A DNA stretch of 64,000 bases from Pseudevernia furfuracea. Its lineage: Eukaryota > Ascomycota > Lecanoromycetes > Lecanorales > Parmeliaceae. The position numbers and the translations under genes were made by a program. The notes beneath the pieces were generated by a model. That model did no database searches and was not told where the DNA came from. It saw nothing but the letters and a program-made list of their open reading frames with translations. The stretch spans positions 1 through 64,000 of the forward strand of contig JAIUPT010000053.1 in assembly GCA_022315425.1 (NCBI GenBank), written 5' to 3'. Of the stretch, positions 1-12,500 are shown piece by piece; position 1 is the stretch's first letter; every line of letters starts with the position of its first letter.

Positions 1-1271
1 TGTGATGTTGTAAGCATACCTTTTTGTTTCGTCTCAGTAGCAAGTATCGAATCGCTCTGGGACATGGGCATCCCGGTGCAGCCCCAGCGCCTTAGTTTTT
101 TTGCATGTGCAAACGTCTGTAGGTCATAGCAAGCTGAACAAATGGAGTGACATGACAGCAATGCACTGCAGACTGTTACTCTGCACAGTATATATGAAAT
201 GTGATGATATACTGTACCTGAGCTCAGCGGCAATGATTTTTGGCAGCTTACAAGCATGCAATAGAAAGCATTCCTCAGGGTCTCAGGGTAGCCTTCAATG
301 CTTGGCAAAATTCTCCCAGTGAAGAATCAGCGTGGCTTCTGAATGCAGTTTACGCTGGATTTGCCCTGCAGGTTGTGCAAGTGGGCGATACTCATGGCAT
401 ACGTTTCCCACAGGGAGGTTTGGGTTGCTGCTGAAGCAGCCTTCTGTACTTTGACAGATACACACAGTTACTGGCCCCTTCTTTATCTGTGCTCAATGAC
501 GACAGGGTTAAGATTAGGCAAACCCTGGGCCTGTTTGTCCTTGATCCTGACGAGGGTAACACAATCACAATCTGAGCCCATAGGCAGCAGCTGACATGTC
601 ATGCTGACCTATGACTGCTCAAAATTTGAATTGAGTACTCTGTATATTACGCCACGTCCTGTATATTTGCTGCCGTTGTGTTGCAGAGTGCTTCTGCTTG
701 GCTCCTCTACACTGTGAACCTCTGGCTGCTACTTTTCTTGGGTGTAGCTTGCAGTATGGCTAGTGAAGCATATCAATGAGTCTGATGAGTACAAGAGCAT
801 GTCTTGATTTAGTCTGCATGACATGTGCAACCACACAAGTGTTGTGTAGTTGCTCATTGTGTGAGGGTAGTCTCTGAAATGCATGACGATACCTCGCACA
901 GGCTATATATATACGGCATCGTTGCAGTGCACACTGGTGTGCAGTACTTTGTACTGCATTTCAGATCTCGGTGCTTCAGCCGTTTTCAGCAAACACTAAC
1001 GTATCTTGCATCCAGTACCAGTAATCAAACACTTTAGATTCTTAACTACTCTGTATGCCTTTCAAATTTGGATCCTATCTCAGGTGAAGTCTCTTTGCTA
1101 GAATTTCAAATATATCCGAACAATCGCTACCGCATGTGTATAATGTCATGCGCCACGCTCAGAACAAAAAGGAGAGGGAACATGTTTGAGAGTCATCTGA
1201 GAAGCTTCTGAAGGACAGCATAGCACAAATAGGTATGCAGCAAACGTAGTGCACCGCTTTTGGATCAGTAG
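1..1271. other. No gene recognised (left flank)
   Basis: Only short open frames occur and none resembles a known family. The stretch lies downstream of the minus-strand PIG-C gene and may hold its 3' UTR. No RNA gene or long repeat was seen. Confidence 0.5.
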
Positions 1272-2600
1272 CTATGTGACATAGCTAGAGCTAGGGCAGA
1301 TGCCGTTCAACTGCTTCATTTGGATGGAGGGTACAGCCTCATCCCAGGGACCATTGATCTGAGCTTTGCACTTCTGCACCCTCATTAGACACAAAGGACA
1401 TACAAGGTCACAAACCCCAGGACTGCTGCGTAGATGGACGCAACAGACACTGACATGACAACTAGCGAACATCAAGACTAACAGGTGCATTGTCCAAGTC
1501 AGCACTTGGTTTGGCAAGGACAGATTTTGCACTGATGTAGCGGCGGGCATGGGGTGAGAGAAGATGAAGTTCCAGTGAAAACAGAACCTGCACAAAGGTT
1601 GCGAGGTTGGTGTGTGTAACAGTTGACAGATACTGTGCAACCGTATGATACACATGCAGTGGCAGACACATACTGCTGAGTCCCGGATGTCAGCTTATGT
1701 AAAGTGCTGGTCCAGCCAGATATGCCATGTCTTCTGGCACATTTACGTATGCAAATGCCATGTCACATCAATGCAGATGAGCAGAGCCTGCATAAGGCTA
1801 GCATGGTTCTTGCCTGAGAGAAGACTTGCATCTGTGTCTTCAACTGACTGGCAATTAGCACGGATGCAAAGGTAGCAGCTGTCGTTGACATGCTGCCTGT
1901 GAGTGTGTCCGTCACTTGATCCACAAAGGTGTAGTCATGTAAGTAAAGGTGCATGGTCAGCAGGCCCGCACACAAGCGCAACAATGGAAGTCACTATAAC
2001 AGACAACAAAGTTAGCACTCAGGGCACAAAACTTCGGCCATGGCCACAGCAAAGGCCTGCACGCTGCCTGTGAGGCACACAAGGTTCTGTGTACCTGCTG
2101 ACCGAGCTGGTGAGTGTCTGCAGTAGAGGTGACATCAGATACACGCCAGCTATCAAGAGGACCATTGACGAACAGCTCGCCTGGCATATATGATGCTGCT
2201 CTGACTGCCTGCTATTGTGCAAAAAAACCCCCAGCAGCAGCACCACTGGAACCACTACAACACACAACAGGGGCTCCGGAGACATCCAGCCCTACATGAA
2301 CAGCGCCACAGTTTGAGACACTTGGCAGTACCCGGCAAGATAAAGGTCTGTAAATAGCATTTTGTTGCAGGTTGCTTGCCTTGTACAGATATGCTGACAC
2401 TGTAGCAACCGCCACAACTGTATCCATTTGCTGTGTGACAGCAGAAGCCTCGCGAAACAAACCTGCCAATAGTTTCTAACTGGCCCGTGGACCGCTGATG
2501 CTTGAGTGACTGCAGGAAGGTTTCATCGGTGTAGTTGTCGGGCAATGCCTGCTCCAACCACAACTGTCTACTGAAGGTGACTCTGGGTGGCTTAAGGGTC
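1272..2600 (-). CDS. PIGC: PIG-C / GPI2-like subunit of the GPI-GlcNAc transferase
   Basis: PIG-C is a multi-pass ER membrane subunit of the complex that moves GlcNAc from UDP-GlcNAc to phosphatidylinositol, the first step of GPI-anchor synthesis. Family motifs appear in order on the minus strand. The N-terminal 'WLEQALPDNYTDETFLQSL' is near 2430-2570, followed by 'REASAVTQQMDTVVAV'. 'GVYLMSPLLQTLTSSVS' is at about 2095-2165, and the membrane segment 'MHLYLHDYTFV' with 'TAATFASVLIASQLKTQMQVF' at about 1804-1993. 'LFSLELHLLSPHARRYISAKS' is at about 1530-1600, a last hydrophobic segment follows, and the hallmark C-terminus 'CKAQINGPWDEA' is near 1340. At least two introns seem to use GC donors (AG|GCAAG near 2380 and 1804). 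Frame slips near 2455, 1970 and 1430 separate conserved blocks, so it is a recent pseudogene or carries sequence indels. The start codon is not resolved. Confidence 0.85.
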
Positions 2601-3543
2601 GAGGCGTTCGCAGACAAATAGATCAAAGCTTGGGCGGCTTTAGCCATGACATAAGGAGCAGCCCTGCGCCAATAGATTTGCCATACTGTACGTGCTCCGC
2701 ACAACAGGACTACGTTGACTTGATCGCAGGCATGTCCCTGGTGGGATTATGTGTGCCCCTGTGAACACCGGCTATGCCTGTGTACCCTAACCACCCGGCA
2801 GCCGCATCCTTGCAGTTCGGTGCCACAATCTACTCCGATCTGGTCGCGTGCTGCAGTTGCAACGGCCAAAGTCTGCAGGGTGCAGCAATTTTGAATGCAG
2901 AGCAGTGTCCCCGGGTTTCATATAGCAGTCCTCGTAAGTTGTACAAGTTATGGACTGTCATGCTGCTTTGTCATCATGCGATTCTGCCCTGCCGTGACAA
3001 GCTTTTGTGGATGAACACAGTGAAGTCGAAAGTCTGTGCCGTTCAATTGATAGTAAATTCAAGAAACACTTTATGAGTGACACAGGCTTGTTGTACACAA
3101 GCAAGCAAATCAAACCTTGTAACAGATATGTAGAGCTGAACAGCCACTTGCAACCCGCACATTGTGTTGAATGCTATGCCTTCCATATCATTTTGCAAGC
3201 ATTGTAGTCACTTACTTCTGAAGCAATGGCACTTTGGGAAGAATCAGAAAGTGCTAATCATCATTTTACAGCTTATGTTGGCCCAGCCACAGAAATTGAT
3301 TACTAATACGAGAGGCATTGAGATGACTTCACTACTCGGCTCATAGTATGCAGCTACACCCTCGCACGCACTTGACGCAAGGTGTAGCTGCATGCGCCTC
3401 TCAAATCTGGACATACCAAACTCAAAGAACAAAAACTTCAAGCAAACCAGTTGGGCCGTTGATAATTGCACCTGTTGCAGTTGCATGATGTGTCAAGGCA
3501 ACAAGCCTAGTAGTGCTGGTATGTCCTCTGTGTCTTGACTGTT
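2601..3543. other. No gene recognised between PIG-C and phosphodiesterase copy A
   Basis: Nothing recognisable on either strand. It separates the 5' end of PIG-C from the stop codon of copy A. The 5' exon of PIG-C may extend into its first part. Confidence 0.4.
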
Positions 3544-6500
3544 CTATGCAGGCAGCTCTGCCTCTGGAGTGGCAGCTTCCCAGTGGTGGTAATTGGCCAA
3601 CACGCCATCCAGCATTGGCTGAGCATCCTCAAAAAGCTCTGCCATTGCCTTGACACAGAGGATATGCCCACAATGCTGAAGAACCCCATCTGCATCATGA
3701 CATGTTGTGGTGTCATTGCGCAGCTGGACGATGTCAATTGCCACATGGGCTTCCAATCCATGCTTGGAGACCAGTTTGCATTGTTGTGTGCTTGTGCAGC
3801 CATCTTTGTAGTGGCTTCTGTGCAAGCTGTGTTTGCTCAGAAGCATGTGAATGCAATCACTGCTGCAGGCTTAGACAAGACACAGCTCACACTGCCTGGA
3901 ACATCTCACCTCAGATTGATAGCAGACTGATAGATCCCCAGTTTGGCTGAGTCTCCAGGCAATCAAGCAATGAGTAAGCAGCTTGCTGTTCAATGCTGAG
4001 TGGCTGTTACGGCTGTCCTCCAAATCATGAGCACAAATCCTGGCTGTTGCCTTATTCACGCAGACAGAAAGGATCAACTGTTACGAGAATACAGCCACAG
4101 GAGCCAACCCACCTGGGATCGGTCATAACCCCCCTGGGTGGAGCGGTCCATGAGGGGGGAGACAGTGAGGCCACATGGGCTGCTCCTTGTCCCCCTGACG
4201 GAAGAACTCTCCTCCAGCTGGTAGGACCCACCTCTTGTGGTGCGCGCCGCCGGCCGCCAGTGCCCAATGTCAGCACACTTCAGCACCATCTGCACGCATG
4301 CAACACGCCCTCAGGACACTGCACAGCATGCAACATGCCCTCAGACACTGCACAGCATGCAAGTGTTGAGAGTCAACAGCAATGCCTCCTGGAAGGTTTC
4401 TTTCAGGCATAGTGGAGTAGGCCCAGCACACTTGGGAAGCCTCTATTTTTCTCATTGTTTACATTCACATTACACTCTGCTGTGGTTCGTGACTCAGTTG
4501 TTTGGAAGAGGCAGCAAGCACAGATCACCTGCTCAACAAGAGTTTTGTCTTCTGCTTTGACTTGCTCCCAATCGAGGGTGGCAGCTGTGGACAGGGCCTC
4601 TGCCCCACCTGAAGGCTTCTTGAAAGCAGCCTGAATAGGCACACCCAGAATTGCAATAGTCAGCACTCAAACTTCAAGCCTTGGATACTGCAGCTTGATT
4701 TGGAGTGGCCAAAGTCATCACGTGCCATCAACATGCAGAGCAGTGCAGTATGTGGGCAGCCATTCAACAACAGCAAAGGGGTAATCACAATATATAATAA
4801 TAGTAATCGTAATAACTATATATATATATAAAAGCAAAGGGGTCTTCTGCCAACTCTGCTTTTTTCAGGAGGTTCTGCATTCACACTCCTCAGTATTACT
4901 AACAAACACGCCACTTTTCATAATGATGAATTCACCCTTGTTCATGGTGTTCTTTGCAGTCCATAACACAAATTGCTAGATGCAAGTGTATGGTCTGGGC
5001 TGATGGTGCTGCAAAACATCATGATGCATGATGCTGACTGGCACAGTGCTGCTGAGACTTACAATTGATCATGAACGTTTCATCGAAGAGATTGAGCATA
5101 CCTAACCATACACATGTGACTTACATGAATGGTTGGAGACATGAACGAGTAAATGGATGGATGAATGAATGATGCAGAGAAACTGAAAGTCTTGTTGACT
5201 GTACACTTTGGAGTGATCAGTGCTGTTTGAATGCACACATATGTACAACACCCATAGCATATGATGATCAACGATACAGTGTGTACTATAGCTTCACCAG
5301 AGCAAAAGCCGTCCTACTTTAGTTGTCAGCACTACTCATGTCATGTGTACACATGTTTTAGTCATCATACAATAGCAAAATCTGCCTTTCAGCGTATCAG
5401 ATGATGTGCAACAGCTATCACCCAGAATGACTAGCAAAGACAAAGCATGCCAGCAGACAGAAAACATGCCCCTCAAAGCATGCCCAGCAGGACAGACAGA
5501 GCATGCTCAGCAGACCAGGCAAGCATGGGCAGCAGGAGGCCCACCTGGAACCTGGAGTGACATGTCAAAGTGCTTCTTCATGTCGGTGCCCAGCACCTGA
5601 TTCACAGACACTACTCTGAGTCTGAGCAATGGCCTCTGTAGAGCAGGCACGGCCTGCATGCACCATGCCTCCTTGTGTGCCTCATTGATTCCACACGTAC
5701 CGTAGCTCATCATGAGCTGTAAAGCGTTATTAATTATTTTGTTATACCATTGTCATATTTACTATTATTGTCATTGTTTTGTTATTTTACTATTATTATT
5801 ATTGTTATTGTTATTTTATTATTATTGTTATTGTTGTTATTATTTGTTATTATTGTTGTTGTTGTTGTTGTTACCATGTATGATTATGATTATACTGAAA
5901 TAATGCTTATTATTATATTGTAATTATCTTGATTGGCTGCATTTTGAGCTTTGTTTCTCCTTTGAGATATTGCTGCCTGTTGACCTAGGATGCTTCAGGG
6001 GATTGCACAAGTTGAGTCTCATGTCACATGTCCTTAACAAACACATGTCTGGGCCCTAGGTGCCAACTGAGAAAAGAAAAAGAAAGAAAAGACAAAGCAA
6101 GACTAGGAGTCAATTTCATGCCACTGGGGAAGAGCCTGACTGGCACAAGCTTTGTCAAACATCTTATTTTCACCAAGTAACAAAGAGAACCAGCTTGGTC
6201 AATGAGTGCAGCATATAAAACATGTAGACCACAGCAAAGACGGATGACTTTCTGTGCTGTGCACGACCTCGTCTTGCAGTGAACAAGCACACACACAATG
6301 TAAGGAGAAAAGACACGCCTTTTGGCGTCAATTTCATGAGAAGCCAGAATTATATCGAGCTGCCCAGCGCAAATGAGTGTAGAAGGACAAATACATGCAT
6401 TCCAATGCATGCGTGCAGCAGGGCACAGACTCACTGGGGTGTAACTGATACTCACTGGGATGTGCTGATACTCACTGGAATGTGCTGATACTCGCTGGGA

Positions 6501-9500
6501 TTTACTGACACTCACTGGGATGTGCTGATACTCAGATGGGGTATACTGATACTCACTGGGATGTATTGATACTCACTGGAATGTACTGATACTGACTGGG
6601 ACGTACTGATACTCACTGGGATGTACTGATACTCACTGGGATTTACTGATACTTACTGAGATGCGCTGATACTCATTGAAAATGTACTGATACTTACTGG
6701 ACGTACTGACACTCACTTCAATATACTGATACTGACTGGGATGTAGTGACACTCACTGGCATGTACTGATGATCAGGTTGGAGCATCAGCCTGGAAGCCG
6801 AGGCCATGTGGTGATTCTCCAATGGGGATTGGTCATTGTAGGTGACTGCCAGAGCGTGGCGAGACTTGATGAGGAAGTCATTGTTGAGGCCGCCATGCTC
6901 GTGATCATGCACCATGGCCGACCAGATAGGTGGCCACCTGCTGCTGCCGGTTCATGGCGCCACTCTTCAGCACACCGCCGTGGCACAGCAGCATGTGGCT
7001 CATCTGAACCACTGACGCCACATGAATACTGCAGACATGACAAGCAGCGTCAGAAGCTAGTCAGAAGCTAGTGATCTTCAGCACTTCGCCGTGGCACAGC
7101 AGCATGTGGGTCATCCTGAACCACTGAGGCCACATGGATGCTGCAGACATGATAAGCAGTGTCAGAAACAAGCAGAATACTGCTTGTTGAAACCCAGCCT
7201 TGGCACAGCAGCATGTGGCTCATCTTTACCACTGGAGGCCACGTGCATGCTGCCGACATGATAAGCAGTGTCAGATGCATATGGAGAGAAATGCTGTTCG
7301 AGATCCCATCATGCCACATTTAGCATGTGGGTCATAAGACTTGGCAGGTGCTGCCGACACGACAGCAGTGTCAGATGCATGGGAATGAAATGCTGTTCAA
7401 GATCCTGCCGTGGCACAGCAAGTAGTCAAGTCCTACAAAATAGTTCAATTGACAAACTTGCTTGTAAGGTGCGGCAACATATAACTCATCAGAGCCAAAC
7501 ATGCTGCACAAATGCTGCAAGCAAGACAGCAGTCTCACATTGCCTGTGGTCATGCAGCTGGTGTGGTGTTGCATCCTTGCATCTGCAACAAGAAATAATG
7601 GTAATAACAATATAAGATTAACAATAAAATTGACAATATAATAATGATAACAACGATGATATTGATGATAACACAGCTACGCTTTCCAGCTGATGATGAG
7701 CTAGGTATGTGCAGGACAAGTCTTGTCTCTCCAGTCTCATCTGCATTGAAGCAGCCATATGCAGGTAAAAAGTATTGACAGCAGGAGGGGGATTACGCCA
7801 ATGGGCCTGCATGATTTGACTGGTTTGTCTGCACAGCTGCATCTACATCAAGATGGACATGCCTGAACAGCCCTTTGACCATAAACTGCCCATAAATGGT
7901 AGGCATGTATTGTCACCATGCCTTACAACAGGAAGCATGTATTGCTAGATGTCCTGCACAACATCTCCAGAAGCAGTGGGCCTGCATTTTTGTCAGTCTG
8001 TCAACAACTCAAACCAGCAACACCTGTTGTGGCAGGCTTAAGTACCTGTTGTGGTGGGAGGGCAGTACCTGTTATGGTAGGGATTAGCACTGTCATAGCC
8101 AGACTCAATCTTCTGCAGGAAATGACACAGCTTGTTCTCATCCATTTGGTACTGCTTGACCATGCCCGTCTGCTTCATGAGGTGGGACATGAGCAGGGAC
8201 AGACAGTTCCCAGGGCTGGCCTCAGCAAACCCAAAGATGTCAAAACTGCCAGTTGCTCTCTGCATCCTGCACAGCATCGCATACCATCAGAGCAAATAAT
8301 AATAGTAATAATAATAGTAATAATAATAATGACAATGCTCATAATAATGATAATAATAGTAATAAATACAATAACATTAACAATAAAAACGCTTTCCAGC
8401 TCATGATGATTATGTATCCTATACAGAACATGTATAAACCTCAAACCCTAATTATGAGGTGCTTGTCACTCACAGACTTGTGAACGAGGGTGACACATTG
8501 GTAGCTCCAACATGTCCAGCATACCTGTTGCCCGGTGGGCGCTGCACACACAAAAGGTGATCAATCAATCAATCATTCAACTTGCGCTCTTGTCCTGGGG
8601 ACTCACGCAGGATGTCAACAGATGATGATTGGGAGAAGCAACACACACTGAGCACTAAAAGACGCTCAACAAGAGAGCACCAAAGTGACTGTTCAAGCAA
8701 TGAAGCAGGGTGCTAACACCATGTAGCAATGAAAGCATGGACATTTGCAACGAGTGGCAGCCGGCACCCAAGCCTTGACATTAGTCATCTGATCAAGCTG
8801 TGCTCTTGTTGAGTCACAGCAAGCACTCTCAAACTGTAAACGGGCACATTGAGGGTCTTGTTGCAGTGTTTACATGCAGGACGGCGCTCCACATCAGGAG
8901 TGACATTGGTTGGGATGACAGCTGCTGCTGCTGCTGCTGCTTGGTCACTGAGCCATGGCGAGTGAGTCCTGAGCTCTGAGCCACTGAGCAGATGGCTTTG
9001 TCACTCAGCAAGCAGACTGGTTCCGCTAATGATCACTCCCTCACTCCCTCTGGGGGTGCTTGAGTTGCCCTGCATTTTCACATTCTTTGCTTTGACGGGA
9101 GAGGGTTTGAAGTACAGAGACAAAAGCAGGCAAAAGGGTACATGGAGGGGGAAAGGCTGGTGGGCGGGGGGGGGGGGAGGTTGATAAGGGACAAAAAGAA
9201 AGCTGACCTGTCCACCTGGAAAGAACAGAAGCCTTCAGGTGCAAAAGCTACTGCAGTTTGTGTTTCGGCTGAGATTTTGAGCCTTGTGACTGGTGTATAG
9301 CAGAGAGTCAGGGACTGAGCAAGTGGATGAGCACAAAAAATAGGTGGAAGTCAACCCAATAGATAGACAGATTGGTGCATGCATCAACCACAAGTGGGTT
9401 AGTGAATGAAACAGTGAATGAGCAAGTAGAAAGTTTGCGCTGGCAGAAACGGCACAGAGCAAGTTTCCATCAGAGCAATGATGGCAGAGGTGCGCATGGT

Positions 9501-12500
9501 TGATGTCATACCTGCAGAAGCTGCAGCATGGACTGGCCAACCTCTGACCCCCAGGCTGTTCTGCAGCAACTGGCTTTCCAGACCTATGGGTTGCCTCAGA
9601 TTGGTGTCTGACTCACTCAGTATGTGGTACAACTCCAGTGCTGTCTGGACAGGTGGCATTCACCCTGCAGGCTTCAGGCGGTCAGGGGTTGGGGTCCCAG
9701 GGGAGGCTAAAACCATGAGCATGCAAGGCCATGCTGCAAGACTCACATTCAAAGGCTTCACGTAGTCACGCTCCATGGGATTTGTGTACTGACAGGCATT
9801 GATGTTTTGATGACACACTCATTTGTGTTGCATGCGGGCCGCAACATCCTGATGTTACTGCAATGAACACTGCTGAGGTATTTCTGCTGTTTTCAATCCC
9901 ATAATGTCTGTTTTGATTGATCAATGTCCATGTCTATGGTGCAAATTTAAACTCACAAACACCTGGGGACAGTACAATGTGTTTCTACACTATCAAGCTG
10001 TTATGGCTATGTGTGCATGCAGGCAGGACCACTGCCATGGAAGCAGCACCCTAGTGATTTGTGACAGACTCTGCTGAGATGTGTCTGTTTGTGTGTGCAT
10101 ACAGGCAGGAGCAGCAGCAAGGCTGACCGCAATGACGCCCTGAAGGAACTGTAGGGTCTTGTCGATGGGGGTGTCAGCATCAAAGCCGCTTCTGGGGGTG
10201 AACTTGTCATGCAAGACGGCTTCCAGTCTCAGGGCCAAGCTGTTGGCTTCGCGCTGCAGCTTGCGCTGCTCCTCCTGCATGACCACTGAATCCTGCTCCA
10301 GCTCCTGATTGTGCCTGCATAGGCACTCCCCTTGTAGAGCCGCCAGATTCCATTTTCGTGTTGTGTCTTACAGTCTGGGGTGTGGAGCCAGTTTAGAGAC
10401 GTGCAAAGCGATGACGCCTGAATCATGCAGCTGGCTGAGATTGTTGGCATCTTATGTCTTGAACCAGGGGTTTGCATGCATAGCTGCAAATAAGGGCAAG
10501 TGCCCTGCCTGGTACTTGCGGCATCATACACCACAGAGTCAACCACAGTGCTGGTGGCCTCGGGGCTCTCCAGAGGAGTGTGTGATTGCATGAACAAAAC
10601 AAAGCACAGAAACAGAGAATGAATGAACGGGTGAGCAAAGGAAGTAAGGGATACATGAAGAAATGGGCGCAGCAGACTGCAAGATGCATGCATGAGTACG
10701 TTGGGCAGATGTATGCTTGAACGCATGACTGAATGATGGCAACAATGCAAAAGACTGCTCACATGCTGGACAGATTGCTTGTTGCACTCACAAGATTGCT
10801 CGTGCACTATACATGGAATCAAAGCAAAATGCTGGCAATGCACAAGACTGCTCACGGTGCTAGACAGATTGCTTGTTGCACTCACAAGATTGCTCGTGCA
10901 CTGTACATGGAATCAAAGCAAAATGCTGGCAATGCACAAGACTGCTCACGTGCTAGACAGATTGCTTGTTGCACTCACAAGATTGCTCGTGCACTATACA
11001 TGGAATCAAAGCAAAATGCTGGCAATGCACAAGACTGCTCACGTGCTAGACAGATTGCTTGTTGCACTCACAAGATTGCTCATGCACTATACATGGAATC
11101 AAAGCAAAATGCTGGCAATGCACAAGACTGCTCACGTGCTAGACAGATTGCTTGTTGCACTCACAAGATTGCTCGTGCACTATACATGGAATCAAAGCAA
11201 AGTGCTGGCAGGATGCGCAGACCTTTGGAGGGCCACCTGTCGGCTGGCTAGCTGCAGCTCCAGCTCCTTCTGCTGAGAGATGTTATACTTCTTTACCAGC
11301 ACTGCTGAGCCTGCACCCACAGGATCCTGCATCCGCACGGTAGTCAGGAACTGTGTCTACGCACACTCACAGACTGTTGCTTAACTGCTGTAGATCAACG
11401 TCAGCATGTGTGCTGCTTCTCAGCTAGATCCCAACAGCCCTCGTGTTTCTCTTTAATGCCCACAAGAAACTTGATACAATACTGTGCATGCTAAAATGTG
11501 TGATGATGGGGCTGCTTTGGGTTTTGGTTTGATCAAAGCCTCTTGCTTTCTGTTGCCTTTCTATTGTTCATCCTGCTACCAACAGTGTTTGCTTTTGCAG
11601 AGGGTTGCATTTGAAATCTGGTATTGTGTTGCCAAGACAAAATGTCACAAACTGCTCTCTGTGACCCAGGGCACATGATCTGTCATGACATAAGCATGAT
11701 CTTTGATGACACAAGCATGATCTGTGACGACATAAGCATAATCTGTGATAACATAAGCATGATATGTGATGACATGAGCAGGCACAAGCAAGGCAGGCTG
11801 ACCTGCAGGTGACATAAGCAGCTCCTGGGGATCGGCATCAGGCGTTTCAAATATACAGAAGGTTCTTAGCTGTTGGGAATGCAGAAAGCGCCACTATGTT
11901 CAGGACATGCCCACTTGACAGCATAAATGTGACCTAGAAACGTCTGAGACCTCCTAGACCTCATGTAAGGTCCTTTACTATATAAAGCCTGATTTTAGTT
12001 TTTGTTTTTGTTTATTTTTACTGTTTGTTTTATTTTACTTTCTTATTGTTTCACATGTCCTTCTCTCTACTCTATGAAGAAATTGTGGGCAGGACCGAGG
12101 CATGCAAACCTGCATGGGCCACATCTCAATCATGGCCCACTTAGTCCTGCCATCCTTCTTGCTGATGTGGGGCTGAGCATGACGGTGGCATTCCACCTGC
12201 AGGTTGAAGACTGCATTCACAGCCTCATCATAGGCAGCCCGGGCTTCCTTTTGCCCCCATCATAGGAGCCACAGTCGAAGAGTGACCTCAGCGTTATAAC
12301 ACTACCTTCAGACATGGTCAAACCTGCATTCAAGCAGATAGACTGTGCAGGCCTCAGCTGAAAGCTTGCAGTAGCAGCAGCAGCAGAAGAAAGGCAGAGA
12401 GGTTGCATGAGTTGCAGATGCATTTGGCTGCAGCTTGCAGAACAAGCTGGGCAATGGAGGCCATCAATACTGTCATGAATTGCAATGTGGAGCAAAGGAG

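Noticed and set aside
5712..5903. Leu/Tyr/Cys-rich hydrophobic frame resembling a membrane peptide
   Set aside because: Translation of an ATT/GTT trinucleotide run attached to a dispersed element.
8253..8483. Asn-rich low-complexity frame
   Set aside because: Translation of a (TAA)n-type run; no coding context.
10733..11276. Open frames of 165-172 residues with 31-residue repeats
   Set aside because: They are read-through of the 93-bp minisatellite in an intron of copy A. Two frames are open simply because the unit is a multiple of three without stops.
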